Positions 33,438 to 42,677 of a stretch of DNA of 64,000 nt are shown one piece after another. The stretch is from a virus. Position numbers and translations under genes: made by a program. Position 1 is the stretch's first letter. Each line of letters opens with the position of its first letter. The notes beneath the pieces are model-generated. The model ran no database searches and had not been told where the DNA came from. It was given only the letters and a program-made list of their open reading frames with translations. The stretch spans positions 186,001 through 250,000 of the IMG/VR virus record IMGVR_UViG_3300044712_000810. One strand, 5' to 3'.

Positions 33438-34543
33438 GATTTCTGTCCTCCAAATTTAGTGATTTGATCTGTAAAATATTTCTGGAATGGTTCAAAATCT
33501 TTAAGTAGATCAAAAAGTCTTAAAGATTCACGAATAGTAATTTTAGTTACTTCACAAAAACCATCTAATGGTTCTTTAATCCATTCACCATCACACTGTT
33601 TTAATTCCTGATTAAGACATCCTGTCATACAAACAAATTTAACTTCACAATCTTTGCATTTAGGAACAAAATCAGGGACTAATATATCAGGTCTAGAAAA
33701 TAAATCCATATTTTCAGGATACCATTCATTTGTTCTATAATTTAATATAGGATATTTATGTTCATGTGCAAATCTTCCACATGGATATGCATTTCCATCT
33801 GGAAAAAATGATATCATCCATGAACATGCTTCACATGCTCTTATTGATTTATTCCTAGATCCTAAAGCCAGCATAAATTCAAGTTTCTCTCGAAACATCG
33901 TTGGCATATTAGGTATTCCAGATTTCCAATATTCTACTATTTTATCAACTAATTGAGGACATGTTTTATTAAAAGTTTCAACACCTTCGGGTGTCCAACC
34001 TTCTTTAATAAAAGCAAAATCCATAAATGGCCATTGCAATCCTTCAATAAAAAAACGATAGTTGTCAACTAATGTTGACACATTATCATTGGATACCATA
34101 CAACGTGAACGTCCAAATTGTTTAAAGAATTGTATACGTTTCATATATTCAGTAAATGAATCTCCACCAGTTTGTAATGGTCTGTTGGTTTTATTCCAAA
34201 GTCCATCAAAACTTAATGTGAATCCAACATCGTGTGATTTAAGGTAGTCAAACTTCTCTTGATCCATTAATAGACCGTTGGTTGGGAATATAATACGAAC
34301 AATTCTTTCATCTTTGCCATATGTTTCAATGAAATATTTAATCAAATCATATCGAATCAATGGTTCACCACCAAAGAAAGCAATGACGGCAGTTTTATGA
34401 CCATAAACTCGTAAATATTCATCAAGATTAGACACGATTGTATCTAAATCTTCTTTAGTCATGTCATCTTTATCATGCTCAATATAACAATATTTGCAAT
34501 TCAAATTGCATTTTTGTGTTAGAATTACTTGTAATGTTAACAC
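33404..34543 (-). CDS. Radical SAM/SPASM enzyme
   Basis: A 379-aa protein. Cys12/Cys16/Cys19 (KCNLNCKYCY), VIAFFGGEPLIR, and a complete SPASM set: CEACSWMISFFPDGNAYPC, then CKDCEVKFVCMTGC and CDGEW/CEVT. The layout matches peptide-modifying maturases. It directly follows the 86-aa Cys-tailed gene at 34556. Confidence 0.92.
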   Translation of the reverse strand: MLTLQVILTQKCNLNCKYCYIEHDKDDMTKEDLDTIVSNLDEYLRVYGHKTAVIAFFGGEPLIRYDLIKYFIETYGKDERIVRIIFPTNGLLMDQEKFDYLKSHDVGFTLSFDGLWNKTNRPLQTGGDSFTEYMKRIQFFKQFGRSRCMVSNDNVSTLVDNYRFFIEGLQWPFMDFAFIKEGWTPEGVETFNKTCPQLVDKIVEYWKSGIPNMPTMFREKLEFMLALGSRNKSIRACEACSWMISFFPDGNAYPCGRFAHEHKYPILNYRTNEWYPENMDLFSRPDILVPDFVPKCKDCEVKFVCMTGCLNQELKQCDGEWIKEPLDGFCEVTKITIRESLRLFDLLKDFEPFQKYFTDQITKFGGQKSWKKDKSQTKC

Positions 34544-34555
34544 ATATACTCCTAT

Positions 34556-34816
34556 TTATTCACCATGACATGCAGTGTGACAATCTACATAAGGACCCAT
34601 ACATTCACATGTTTCATATTGTTCTTGAATTATTACATCTGATTTTTTATTATGGGCATCATATAATACTACAACTTTGATATATTCCATATGAGGACCA
34701 ATAAGACATTCAAATTTTGTATTTGAAAATCCATCTTTGATTTTCTGAATATAAGCTAACATTTTATCATGCGGCATACTTTTTTTAGGAATTAAAAATT
34801 CAGTAATAAGTTCCAT
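34556..34816 (-). CDS. Small protein with Cys-rich tail, RiPP-precursor-like
   Basis: An 86-aa protein. Residues 1-65 form an ordinary helix/strand domain; the last 18 residues (CECMGPYVDCHTACHGE) carry four Cys. The CHTAC element matches the C-H-[ST]-x-C pattern of the repeat protein at 29465. It lies between two radical SAM/SPASM genes, with a TAATG start overlap to the upstream one, the classical location of a precursor peptide. No experimental analogue is recognised. Confidence 0.8.
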   Translation of the reverse strand: MELITEFLIPKKSMPHDKMLAYIQKIKDGFSNTKFECLIGPHMEYIKVVVLYDAHNKKSDVIIQEQYETCECMGPYVDCHTACHGE

Positions 34817-36042
34817 TACAAACCTCTAAATTTTAAATATTCATCACGAAACTGATGTCGATAACAATCATTACAATTCTTACACTCATCAGGAAGTCTT
34901 TCTTTACCAAACATTGCACGACGTAAGTGTTGATATTCTAAACTATTCCATGCACTAAATATATCAGTACATGTATTTATATTTAATTCTTTATCAATTT
35001 CACTTAAATCATTAAAATATTGCAATGTACTACAACATGGTCTAACATTTCCTTTCGGATCAATATTAAACCGTGTCCACGGCGCATAACACCATGGCTC
35101 TTTTATTTCTTTATCTTTTAATTCGGCATAATATTCTTTTATTAAATCATTTATATGCCTATTAGGTAATGTTTTATTATATTTTTGTTTTGGTATTTTG
35201 GCCAAAAAATCTATATAAGGATTAGTTTTTGGAATTTCAATCTTATTTACTTCAATGTTTTTTGGTATTTCATAAACATAAGTATAAACTGAATTTCGAC
35301 GTTCATTTCGAATGAAATCAAGTTCAGTACTACTAAAATTATTAAATGTCATTGGAATATCGCGAACTTCATTATAGAAATTATTTAATACGTATAAATC
35401 TGTATCATCTATTTCATATTTCTTAAGTTCTTTCCAAAATCTACATTTTTGAAGTAACATTGTACTTGCTTTATATTCTTTACATATTTTATAGAATTCG
35501 TCTAAATACATTATACTATATTTAGTTATTAACATACTTAAAATTAAATTTACATTTGGTAGTTCTTTTTTAAGTAATTTTAGATTATATAAAACATTAT
35601 CTAAATTACCACCTCTTGTTTTCTCATATAAATCTTTTGAAGGTGCATCAATACTAACAATCATTGATTTAACATTTTCAAAATGTTTCAATTCGACCGT
35701 ATGAAACAATGTGCCATTTGTAGTTATATGGACATTATTGTTAGCATATGCTACGGTTGCCTGTAATTGTGGGTCAAGAAATGGTTCACCTTCAGCAGTT
35801 ATAAGAATGTGTTCACAGTTTTGTAAGAATGGTAATATTTTCAATTCAAAATTCATAGGTAATGCCATTCTTCGAAAATGACTATTGTCAGTATTTGAAT
35901 ACTTTGAATAATATGGACAATGAACACATCTAAGATTACATTTATTACTAACAAATAACATTAAACTTTGTGGATAACTATATATTATTTCTTTTTGTAA
36001 TGCAATCTCAAATAGATTTAATACTTTTAGTTTATCATTCAT
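34816..36042 (-). CDS. Radical SAM/SPASM enzyme, sister of the 5087 gene
   Basis: A 408-aa protein. Cys35/Cys39/Cys42 (KCNLRCVHC) and C-terminal CYAPWTRFNIDPKGNVRPCC with ECKNCNDC. It is clearly paralogous to the enzyme heading the collar operon at 5087-6337. TAATG start overlap with the upstream gene. Confidence 0.9.
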   Translation of the reverse strand: MNDKLKVLNLFEIALQKEIIYSYPQSLMLFVSNKCNLRCVHCPYYSKYSNTDNSHFRRMALPMNFELKILPFLQNCEHILITAEGEPFLDPQLQATVAYANNNVHITTNGTLFHTVELKHFENVKSMIVSIDAPSKDLYEKTRGGNLDNVLYNLKLLKKELPNVNLILSMLITKYSIMYLDEFYKICKEYKASTMLLQKCRFWKELKKYEIDDTDLYVLNNFYNEVRDIPMTFNNFSSTELDFIRNERRNSVYTYVYEIPKNIEVNKIEIPKTNPYIDFLAKIPKQKYNKTLPNRHINDLIKEYYAELKDKEIKEPWCYAPWTRFNIDPKGNVRPCCSTLQYFNDLSEIDKELNINTCTDIFSAWNSLEYQHLRRAMFGKERLPDECKNCNDCYRHQFRDEYLKFRGL

Positions 36043-37700
36043 TATTCAAACCTTGTAGGTTTAATATTTAATTGTTTTTGAGCGTTGGTAATATACTCAT
36101 TATCTTTTCGATAATATGTTTTGATAATATCCATAACATGTTGTTTATTTTTACAACATTTATATAATGCGAACAATAAATGTTGTGGTATACCGCGATT
36201 GTATGGTATTAATAAATCAAATGCTGATTTATAAAGTCCTTTTTTATATCTTTCAATTTGATCATAATCAAATCTTTTTGATTCACGATATAAATCATAA
36301 TGAAATGTAACATTCTTTTCATTATTGTCTGTCAATACTTTATCATCTCCATCAAAGTTTTTATGTTTTTTGATAAAGTGTACTGGATCTATAATTAAAT
36401 CATACTTTTCTGGATTTGTGTAAAATTCGCTATTATATGTTAGATAAAAACTATTGATTGCCACTGTATTTACTATTTCTATATTTTTTAAGATAAAGTG
36501 AATTGTTTCACTAGTCGAATGTTCATCATCGTATGGTAAACCAAATATAAAGTTCAATAAAGTCCATATACCAGATTTATGGCACCAATAAGTACCCTCA
36601 AGTATTTGATCTTTAGTAACACCTTTATTAATATATTTTAACATACGGTTATTAACACTTTCTGCACCAAATGATAAATGTCTACATCCGGCTTCATAAC
36701 ACATTTTAAAGAAATCTTCATCAACAAACTTATACTGACATGAATTTGACCAAGTAACTTGTTTCATATTCTTACGAATAAACCAATTACACATTTCATC
36801 AGCAATCTTTCTTGATGGATTAATACATGTATCTTTAAAGAATATATTATTTACACCTTGATCAACTAATCGTTCAATATTATCAAATATATCTTGTGAT
36901 TTACCACGATGATAAGTCGCAGTTGATGAACTACAAAATGCACACTTATTAGTACATCCGTAAAATGTATTAAAAGATGCTTGAAAAAACCAATCAGATG
37001 GTATATTAAGACCTTCTTTTGGTATATTGTAATAATCGAGTATATAATTATAACTATATTTTAAATCTTGTGTATTTTTTGGTAAAATGCTAGACATGCG
37101 ATGTTCTTTATGTAAGCGTCCAGCATTTCCAACTTTATTATCGACTAATAATTGACGTAAAGCTTCTTCATTTGGAATAGTACCAATATGAAGTATATCA
37201 ATAAATGATTTATCTTCTAACTTTTTAATATGTGTTTGTAACATTGATGCGTTATAACCACCAACAACAATTTTTGAATCTGGATATACATACCTTAACC
37301 ATTTTAACAACATGATATTAAGATAACTGGTTGGTGATATATCTATTGTTGGAGCATCTTGATATGATACAATGGATGCTAATATATATTTATATTTTTT
37401 ATGTAGATTTAAATTATTATCTACAATGTTATGTATTTTAGCTGGCCATAATGGATGTTTGAATAATTCTATGGCATTATCAAAATCATGTGGATATTTA
37501 AAATTTTCACAAAAGTTTTCAAATGTAGTATATTTCTTTAATAAATATGCATCAAAATCATAATAATCTATATTATGATCTGATTTTAAATACTCTGCAA
37601 ACATTGCAGGAGCATAATGACTAAACTTTAATGGCTTATATAATGGATTTTCATATGTAAATCTTGTCGGCATTGATAAAATTAAAACGTCCGCTTTCAT
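36042..37700 (-). CDS. Radical SAM protein with N-terminal B12-binding-like domain
   Basis: A 552-aa protein. About 200 N-terminal residues (FSHYAPAMFAEYL, KIVVGGYNASML) resemble the cobalamin-binding Rossmann part of class B radical SAM methyltransferases, but no DxHxxG motif is seen. The radical SAM core has CTNKCAFC and FFKDTCINPS, GAESVNNRMLKYINKG. The start at 37700 follows SD AGGAAG. Paralogue of the 38403 gene. Peptide C-methylation is one possibility. Confidence 0.85.
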   Translation of the reverse strand: MKADVLILSMPTRFTYENPLYKPLKFSHYAPAMFAEYLKSDHNIDYYDFDAYLLKKYTTFENFCENFKYPHDFDNAIELFKHPLWPAKIHNIVDNNLNLHKKYKYILASIVSYQDAPTIDISPTSYLNIMLLKWLRYVYPDSKIVVGGYNASMLQTHIKKLEDKSFIDILHIGTIPNEEALRQLLVDNKVGNAGRLHKEHRMSSILPKNTQDLKYSYNYILDYYNIPKEGLNIPSDWFFQASFNTFYGCTNKCAFCSSSTATYHRGKSQDIFDNIERLVDQGVNNIFFKDTCINPSRKIADEMCNWFIRKNMKQVTWSNSCQYKFVDEDFFKMCYEAGCRHLSFGAESVNNRMLKYINKGVTKDQILEGTYWCHKSGIWTLLNFIFGLPYDDEHSTSETIHFILKNIEIVNTVAINSFYLTYNSEFYTNPEKYDLIIDPVHFIKKHKNFDGDDKVLTDNNEKNVTFHYDLYRESKRFDYDQIERYKKGLYKSAFDLLIPYNRGIPQHLLFALYKCCKNKQHVMDIIKTYYRKDNEYITNAQKQLNIKPTRFE

Positions 37701-38406
37701 AAGACTTCCTATACTCAAGCATAATATGTTCACTGATATCTTTTACATACTTACAAAAAGTAGAATATGATAAACCTCTATTTTCAATTTGAATACAATA
37801 ATTCAAATTTCCAAAATGTTTTCGATCATGTGATACTGATATTATATAATTCATTTGTGTATGTCCACATTTATTCATAGCTTCTGACATTAATTGATCA
37901 AATACATACAAATCATATGAACTTGAATAAAAAATTACATATAATACACATCGATTATGACCTTCACATGATGATATTGTCTTCATTCCACAAATAAGAT
38001 TGATTGCATCACATAAAGGTTTAACATTTTTATCTATTTTATTTTTAGTATCGATATTTATCATATAATTTGGTCCAAACAAATCACCACTTGATGTTTG
38101 TTGTGGTAAATATTCACGATATTTAACTTGTTCATCGTCAGTTAATCTACGAATTTTAACATTATCAATACTTTTTAGAAATGTTTCCAAAAATGCTTTA
38201 AGTTTATCACCAAATAGTTCCGAAAATGGTGAAACAAAACAAACATTTTCAAAAATATGAACAAATTCTAAATCTTTATCATAATCTTCAGGAAATTCAC
38301 CAATATCAACTATAAATTTATTAAGAAGATCATTTAATTGATCTTTCCATTCATAATTTTCAGCAAATATTACAAACATCCGTCTAAATTCACAAATAGT
38401 TATCAT
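37651..38406 (-). CDS. Unknown protein between two radical SAM genes
   Basis: A 251-aa protein. The motif GMKTISSCEGHNRCVLYVIFY (from about residue 139) resembles the short SCEGH-type block of some phage and TYW3-like proteins. The rest is unrecognised. It is in ATGA overlap with the upstream radical SAM gene and overlaps the downstream one by 50 bases, so all three are translated together. Confidence 0.7.
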   Translation of the reverse strand: MITICEFRRMFVIFAENYEWKDQLNDLLNKFIVDIGEFPEDYDKDLEFVHIFENVCFVSPFSELFGDKLKAFLETFLKSIDNVKIRRLTDDEQVKYREYLPQQTSSGDLFGPNYMINIDTKNKIDKNVKPLCDAINLICGMKTISSCEGHNRCVLYVIFYSSSYDLYVFDQLMSEAMNKCGHTQMNYIISVSHDRKHFGNLNYCIQIENRGLSYSTFCKYVKDISEHIMLEYRKSYESGRFNFINADKIYI

Positions 38407-39902
38407 AAAACCTTCCTGTAATATTTATCAATCATATCTCTAACTATAGTTTTATCATTATACATATCATAAAGTGCAAATATTAAATGTTGTGGTACAC
38501 GCATATGATATGGATTTAGATAATTAAGAGATATATTGTGTAATTTTGTTTTATATTCTTCAATTTCATGAAAGTCGAGTCTATCAATTTCGCGATATGC
38601 GGGATATTGAAACTCTGTAGTTGGGTCTTCTTCAGGTTTGACTTGTAAAGTCTTGTCCTTATTCAATGATGGAATACGAACAATCGACACATTTTTATTA
38701 AATTCAAGACCATACTTGTGTGGGTTTTCATAAAAATCACTACCGGCGGTCATATAAAACCGACTAAGTGTAATTTCATCAATATGTTTTATATTTTTCT
38801 TTATTAGAGCAATAGTAGTGCCAACTGTTGTTTCATCATCATATGGAAACCCAATAATAAAATTAAGTAAATTCCATATACCAACTTCACTACTATCCTT
38901 AGTACGTTCAAGTATTTCATCTCTGTTTGTATTCTTATTAATATATTTCAACATATCATTATGAAGACTTTCAGCGCCAAAACATAGTATTCGGCAACCG
39001 GCATCATATAACATATGAAAAAAATCTTTACTAGTATTATGAAAACAACATGAATTTGACCATTTGATATTCAAATTCTTTTTAATAAACCAATTACATA
39101 ATCTTTCGGCATATTTTATAGATGGATTAACAGAACTATCTTTAAAGAATAAAGTATTTACACCTTGATCATATAATTTTAATATACAATCATACAATTC
39201 ATTCTCATCTGGTATACACAATTTACTTTGTTGCCGACAGTAGGCACATTTATTGGGACAACCACGAAATGATATGATTGATGATTGAAAAATGTATTTA
39301 TTTGGATTTGGCCGAAGATCTGGAAATCCATATTGATCTAAAATTTCTTTATATGAATATCTTAAATCATTTTGATTTTCAGGTAATATACTTGTGTAAA
39401 AATCATCTACATGATTATGGTTATTTGTACCATTTAATAAATTGTCAAGATCACACTTATCGTTGATATTTTTATTATATATAATATCAACGATATTTTT
39501 ATTAATATTTTTTTGTATCTTCAATGCTTCTTTTCCACCAACTATTATTTTTGCTGATGGGAATCGTTTTCTTAAATACTCTAAAATTAAAATATTCAAG
39601 TCAATTGTCTTATTTCTTCCCATCGAATGATCTTGACGATGAGGCAGACAAGAACATAATATATAATTGTATGATTCTTTTAAATTTAAAGAATCAAACA
39701 TTTCATTCAAATTTATATTATTACAATTTTGATATCGTTTTGATAATAATACATCAAGATCGTAATAATCAACAACATCATCTTTTAAGTATTTAGCAAA
39801 AAGAGATAATGCGTAACTACTAAATCTCATTGGAACTGAATTAATTTCATTTTTATCTAATGTAAATAAACAAGGCATAGTTAATAATAAAAACGTACGC
39901 AC
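38403..39902 (-). CDS. Radical SAM protein, B12-type layout, GTG start
   Basis: A 499-aa protein. The GTG at 39902 follows SD AGGAGGA; the frame is open to 39941 but would start inside the hairpin. CPNKCAYC (about 220 residues in), FFKDSSVNPS and FGAESLHNDMLKYINKN match the 36042 paralogue block by block. It has the N-terminal Rossmann-like region (KIIVGGKEAL). First of the enzyme block. Confidence 0.85.
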   Translation of the reverse strand: MRTFLLLTMPCLFTLDKNEINSVPMRFSSYALSLFAKYLKDDVVDYYDLDVLLSKRYQNCNNINLNEMFDSLNLKESYNYILCSCLPHRQDHSMGRNKTIDLNILILEYLRKRFPSAKIIVGGKEALKIQKNINKNIVDIIYNKNINDKCDLDNLLNGTNNHNHVDDFYTSILPENQNDLRYSYKEILDQYGFPDLRPNPNKYIFQSSIISFRGCPNKCAYCRQQSKLCIPDENELYDCILKLYDQGVNTLFFKDSSVNPSIKYAERLCNWFIKKNLNIKWSNSCCFHNTSKDFFHMLYDAGCRILCFGAESLHNDMLKYINKNTNRDEILERTKDSSEVGIWNLLNFIIGFPYDDETTVGTTIALIKKNIKHIDEITLSRFYMTAGSDFYENPHKYGLEFNKNVSIVRIPSLNKDKTLQVKPEEDPTTEFQYPAYREIDRLDFHEIEEYKTKLHNISLNYLNPYHMRVPQHLIFALYDMYNDKTIVRDMIDKYYRKVL

Positions 39903-39917
39903 AACTCCTCCTAAATT

Positions 39918-39943
39918 GGGTGGACCCAAACAAGCGTCCACCC
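39918..39943 (-). terminator. Terminator or attenuator before enzyme block
   Basis: On the minus strand GGGTGGAC pairs with GTCCACCC; only AATTTAGG follows. It sits between the fibre gene and the first radical SAM gene, so it may tune how much of the fibre transcript reaches the enzymes. Confidence 0.55.
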
Positions 39944-39951
39944 TTCACACA

Positions 39952-41727
39952 TTAACTAGCTGAATATAACCATGTTGTTCCAGAATAAATAAACTCTACT
40001 CTGGCCCATGCAACGTCAACTGTAAGATCTTCTGCGACACCGCGAATGGTTGAACCATTGCGTATAACTATAATATTGTTTGTAGCAAACATGCCTTTTT
40101 CATCTATTAAACATACACGATCACCTTGTGATGGTGATGCTGGAAGCGTAAAGTTAAAACCAGCAGTTGTTGTATCAGCAATAACATAATCTGATGCGAC
40201 TGCTGTATATGCTGCGCTTTTCTTAAGAATTGTCCAACCACCGCCGCCACCAGATGCTGAAACAACTCCAGATCCATCAATTGAAAGACCTGAACCAATT
40301 TTAATAACACCGGCAACCGATGCTGATGCAGTTGGAAGTGTTGCTGAAGTTAATACATCATTTCCACCAACTTGAAGTTTAGTTCCTGTCCAAGTAATGT
40401 TTGATGATGTTGTGAACTTTCTTGTTGAGTTATCAAAGTATGGAACACCATTATTTACTGGTGAATCTTCACGTGTGGCAACAACTTGTTGATCATTTAC
40501 CATACCAACTGTAAATGCATCTTTTGTTTCATCGAAAATAAATTTATAATCGGTGAGTGTTCCACGATCAACTTGAATACCAGCTTCACCATTTGTTACG
40601 CCGGCTCCAGTTTCACCAGAGTTTACTTCAATTAAGTTATCTTTTGCTGTAATTGAAGTAGTATTAACAGTTGTTGTTGTTCCACTGACTGTTAAGTTAC
40701 CTGTAATTGTTACATCACCAAGACCTGTGATTGTTTTTCCAGTAAAGTCAACAGGTGAATTAAATTTAACGGTTGATGCATTAAAGTTAGTTTCGCCTAT
40801 TGAAGTGAATTGTACTTGTGAACTTGTACCAGAAGCAACAAAACTAATAATACCACCGGATGATTGGTTTTGGAAAAGAATGTTTTTATTTGCATTATTT
40901 GATGGGACTGTTGTTTCGACTCCACCCTTAGCATTTGTTGTAACAGTAGAATCGGAAAGAAGATTTACATCACCTGTTCCAGTAGTTTTAACTGCTAAAT
41001 CTTGATCTATATCTGTTTTAATTGTAATGGTATTTGAAACATCTTCGATAACTTTCTTATCGTTAACATAAAGTGAACTTGCGCCAACACGAACTTCTGC
41101 TGCATAAATGTTAGCAAAACGATTTGTTGCAGACCCAAGGTTACGTGTATTATCACCATCAGGTAAAATATTACCAGTTACACGGTATGAACCATCAAGT
41201 TGATCTACTGCATCAAGAACACCAGTTGTTGCACCAATAGATAGATTATTACCAACTTTAACACCACCAAGTGCTGTTGCTGTTGCGATTGGTAATGTAT
41301 ATGAACCACCGCCAGTGCCAGTTCCCATACCAGCATAAGAATCACTAGCAGCAAAAACTACTGCTTTACCTCTTATTGCTTCTGTGAAACTTAAATTAAG
41401 ACTATTGGCATCAATAAAACTTGGTTGTGTATTTTGTAATTCATCATTTTCATCATATGCAAAAATACCAACAAGTTTACTATTTAAATTGTGTGTAATT
41501 TGCCATAGTGTTGATAGTGTTTCTTGTGTATGAATATAATATAGCGCTTTATTTGTGAGTGGATACCAAGTTGCAGTTCCTCCAATATTTGCATAAATAT
41601 AGAGGACTTGTTCCATGAAACATATTTGGCCGATTGTTGGTGAATCAGGAAATGAAGTAACATTGTCGAACATTACTGTTGCACCAGCTTTCATCTTTAA
41701 ATTCGCGCGTGTATTTAATTGTGCCAT
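39952..41727 (-). CDS. Long tail fibre/virion structural protein
   Basis: A 591-aa protein. The N-terminal about 130 residues are the anchoring domain also present at 27224-27961. The middle holds the fibre segment GNLTVSGTTTTVNTTSITAK, NLIEVNSGETGAGVTNGEAG and GIQVDRG, a conserved block in fibre/appendage proteins of large myoviruses. The C-terminus (KKSAAYTAVASDYVIADTTT and on) is a small beta domain seen at many fibre ends. Good SD (AGGAGA). Confidence 0.85.
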   Translation of the reverse strand: MAQLNTRANLKMKAGATVMFDNVTSFPDSPTIGQICFMEQVLYIYANIGGTATWYPLTNKALYYIHTQETLSTLWQITHNLNSKLVGIFAYDENDELQNTQPSFIDANSLNLSFTEAIRGKAVVFAASDSYAGMGTGTGGGSYTLPIATATALGGVKVGNNLSIGATTGVLDAVDQLDGSYRVTGNILPDGDNTRNLGSATNRFANIYAAEVRVGASSLYVNDKKVIEDVSNTITIKTDIDQDLAVKTTGTGDVNLLSDSTVTTNAKGGVETTVPSNNANKNILFQNQSSGGIISFVASGTSSQVQFTSIGETNFNASTVKFNSPVDFTGKTITGLGDVTITGNLTVSGTTTTVNTTSITAKDNLIEVNSGETGAGVTNGEAGIQVDRGTLTDYKFIFDETKDAFTVGMVNDQQVVATREDSPVNNGVPYFDNSTRKFTTSSNITWTGTKLQVGGNDVLTSATLPTASASVAGVIKIGSGLSIDGSGVVSASGGGGGWTILKKSAAYTAVASDYVIADTTTAGFNFTLPASPSQGDRVCLIDEKGMFATNNIIVIRNGSTIRGVAEDLTVDVAWARVEFIYSGTTWLYSAS

Positions 41728-41756
41728 AAAAATATCTCCTATTAAATTATTATTTG

Positions 41757-41771
41757 TTCATTTATATAAAC
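41757..41771 (-). promoter_or_regulatory. Possible promoter of fibre operon
   Basis: On the minus strand GTTTATATAAATGAA, a looser match to the TATA(G/A)AAATA motif, about 35 bases before the ATG at 41727 and just after a terminator. Confidence 0.4.
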
Positions 41772-41774
41772 TAA

Positions 41775-41810
41775 TAAAAAAAATTTGATCTTGGGAAACC
41801 CCAAGATCAA
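41775..41810 (-). terminator. Terminator of SLOG operon
   Basis: On the minus strand TTGATCTTGGG pairs with CCCAAGATCAA, followed by ATTTTTTTTATT. Confidence 0.92.
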
Positions 41811-41817
41811 TTAAAGA

Positions 41818-42084
41818 TTAAACTTCAGTTTGTGTAAAATTAACTACGCCCGTTTTATTATCATTCATTGTAAATATGATTTGATACATAACATCTTTAT
41901 TGTTTACATATTTAAATTCAAAACTTTTAATTTTGTTTTCAAGAACATATGATAATATATGTGCCATTACTGCATTTAACTGTTTATCATCACCATGATC
42001 ACAGTATTGTGTACAAATATTTCCAACTTCAAATTTAATAAGGTCTACAATATTCATATCAGTGTAAGCAGTCAACATCTTCAT
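41818..42084 (-). CDS. Unknown small protein of SLOG operon
   Basis: An 88-aa protein of unknown function with an alpha/beta pattern (NAVMAHILSYVLENKIKSFEFKYV). Its start overlaps the upstream stop (TAATG). Confidence 0.75.
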   Translation of the reverse strand: MKMLTAYTDMNIVDLIKFEVGNICTQYCDHGDDKQLNAVMAHILSYVLENKIKSFEFKYVNNKDVMYQIIFTMNDNKTGVVNFTQTEV

Positions 42085-42428
42085 TAGTTTTCTACCTTTT
42101 GTTTTCCTTCACTCATCCAATCGTCCATCATTTTATTTACGACTTCTGTTGAGTAACCTTTTTCAATTAACTCTTGTGCTTTTTTAATTTTATCTGTAAA
42201 TGCACAATATCTAAGTCCTTCTTGACCTTCTTCATATCCTATTAAATGTGCATCATCAAGTTCTTGTTCATGTCCTTTAGTAATTAATTCCATCATATCT
42301 TTTGTAAATTCTTTACTTACTTCTAAACCATATCTAATTCCAATTTTCTTTCCAGCCATATAACCAAATGCCGTAAAAATTATTGCAAACAAAATTAATA
42401 GTATTGTTGTATTTATATTTAATTCCAT
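42084..42428 (-). CDS. Membrane-anchored protein of SLOG operon
   Basis: A 114-aa protein with an N-terminal transmembrane helix (residues 8-25, TILLILFAIIFTAFGYMA) followed by a charged helical domain (KAQELIEKGYSTEVVNKMMDDW). Probably faces the cytoplasm. Confidence 0.8.
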   Translation of the reverse strand: MELNINTTILLILFAIIFTAFGYMAGKKIGIRYGLEVSKEFTKDMMELITKGHEQELDDAHLIGYEEGQEGLRYCAFTDKIKKAQELIEKGYSTEVVNKMMDDWMSEGKQKVEN

Positions 42429-42436
42429 AGATTCTC

Positions 42437-42676
42437 CTAATCAATAATATTTGGAGGTGTATCTCTTTCCAAAGGTTCCGAGTATAAAAAATTATCAATA
42501 CTCATAACGACAAAATCAATTTCATCACGATCATCTTCATGTAGTATATGTCCTTGATCTTCTAATAATTGTTTTACTCCATCTTGAAATAATTCAAAGA
42601 ATTCAATCGCTGACATTTTACTTCTAGGAAAACTTATACTAGATTCCGATAAAAGTTTATGAACTTCTGGAGTCAT
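42437..42676 (-). CDS. Unknown small acidic protein of SLOG operon
   Basis: A 79-aa protein of unknown function, acidic and helical. The start at 42676 uses SD AGGAG, part of which is the upstream gene's last codons (TGE). Confidence 0.75.
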   Translation of the reverse strand: MTPEVHKLLSESSISFPRSKMSAIEFFELFQDGVKQLLEDQGHILHEDDRDEIDFVVMSIDNFLYSEPLERDTPPNIID

Positions 42677-42677
42677 T

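Noticed and set aside
39918-39943. Hairpin as an attachment site
   Set aside because: No matching copy elsewhere in the window; a terminator or attenuator is the simpler reading.
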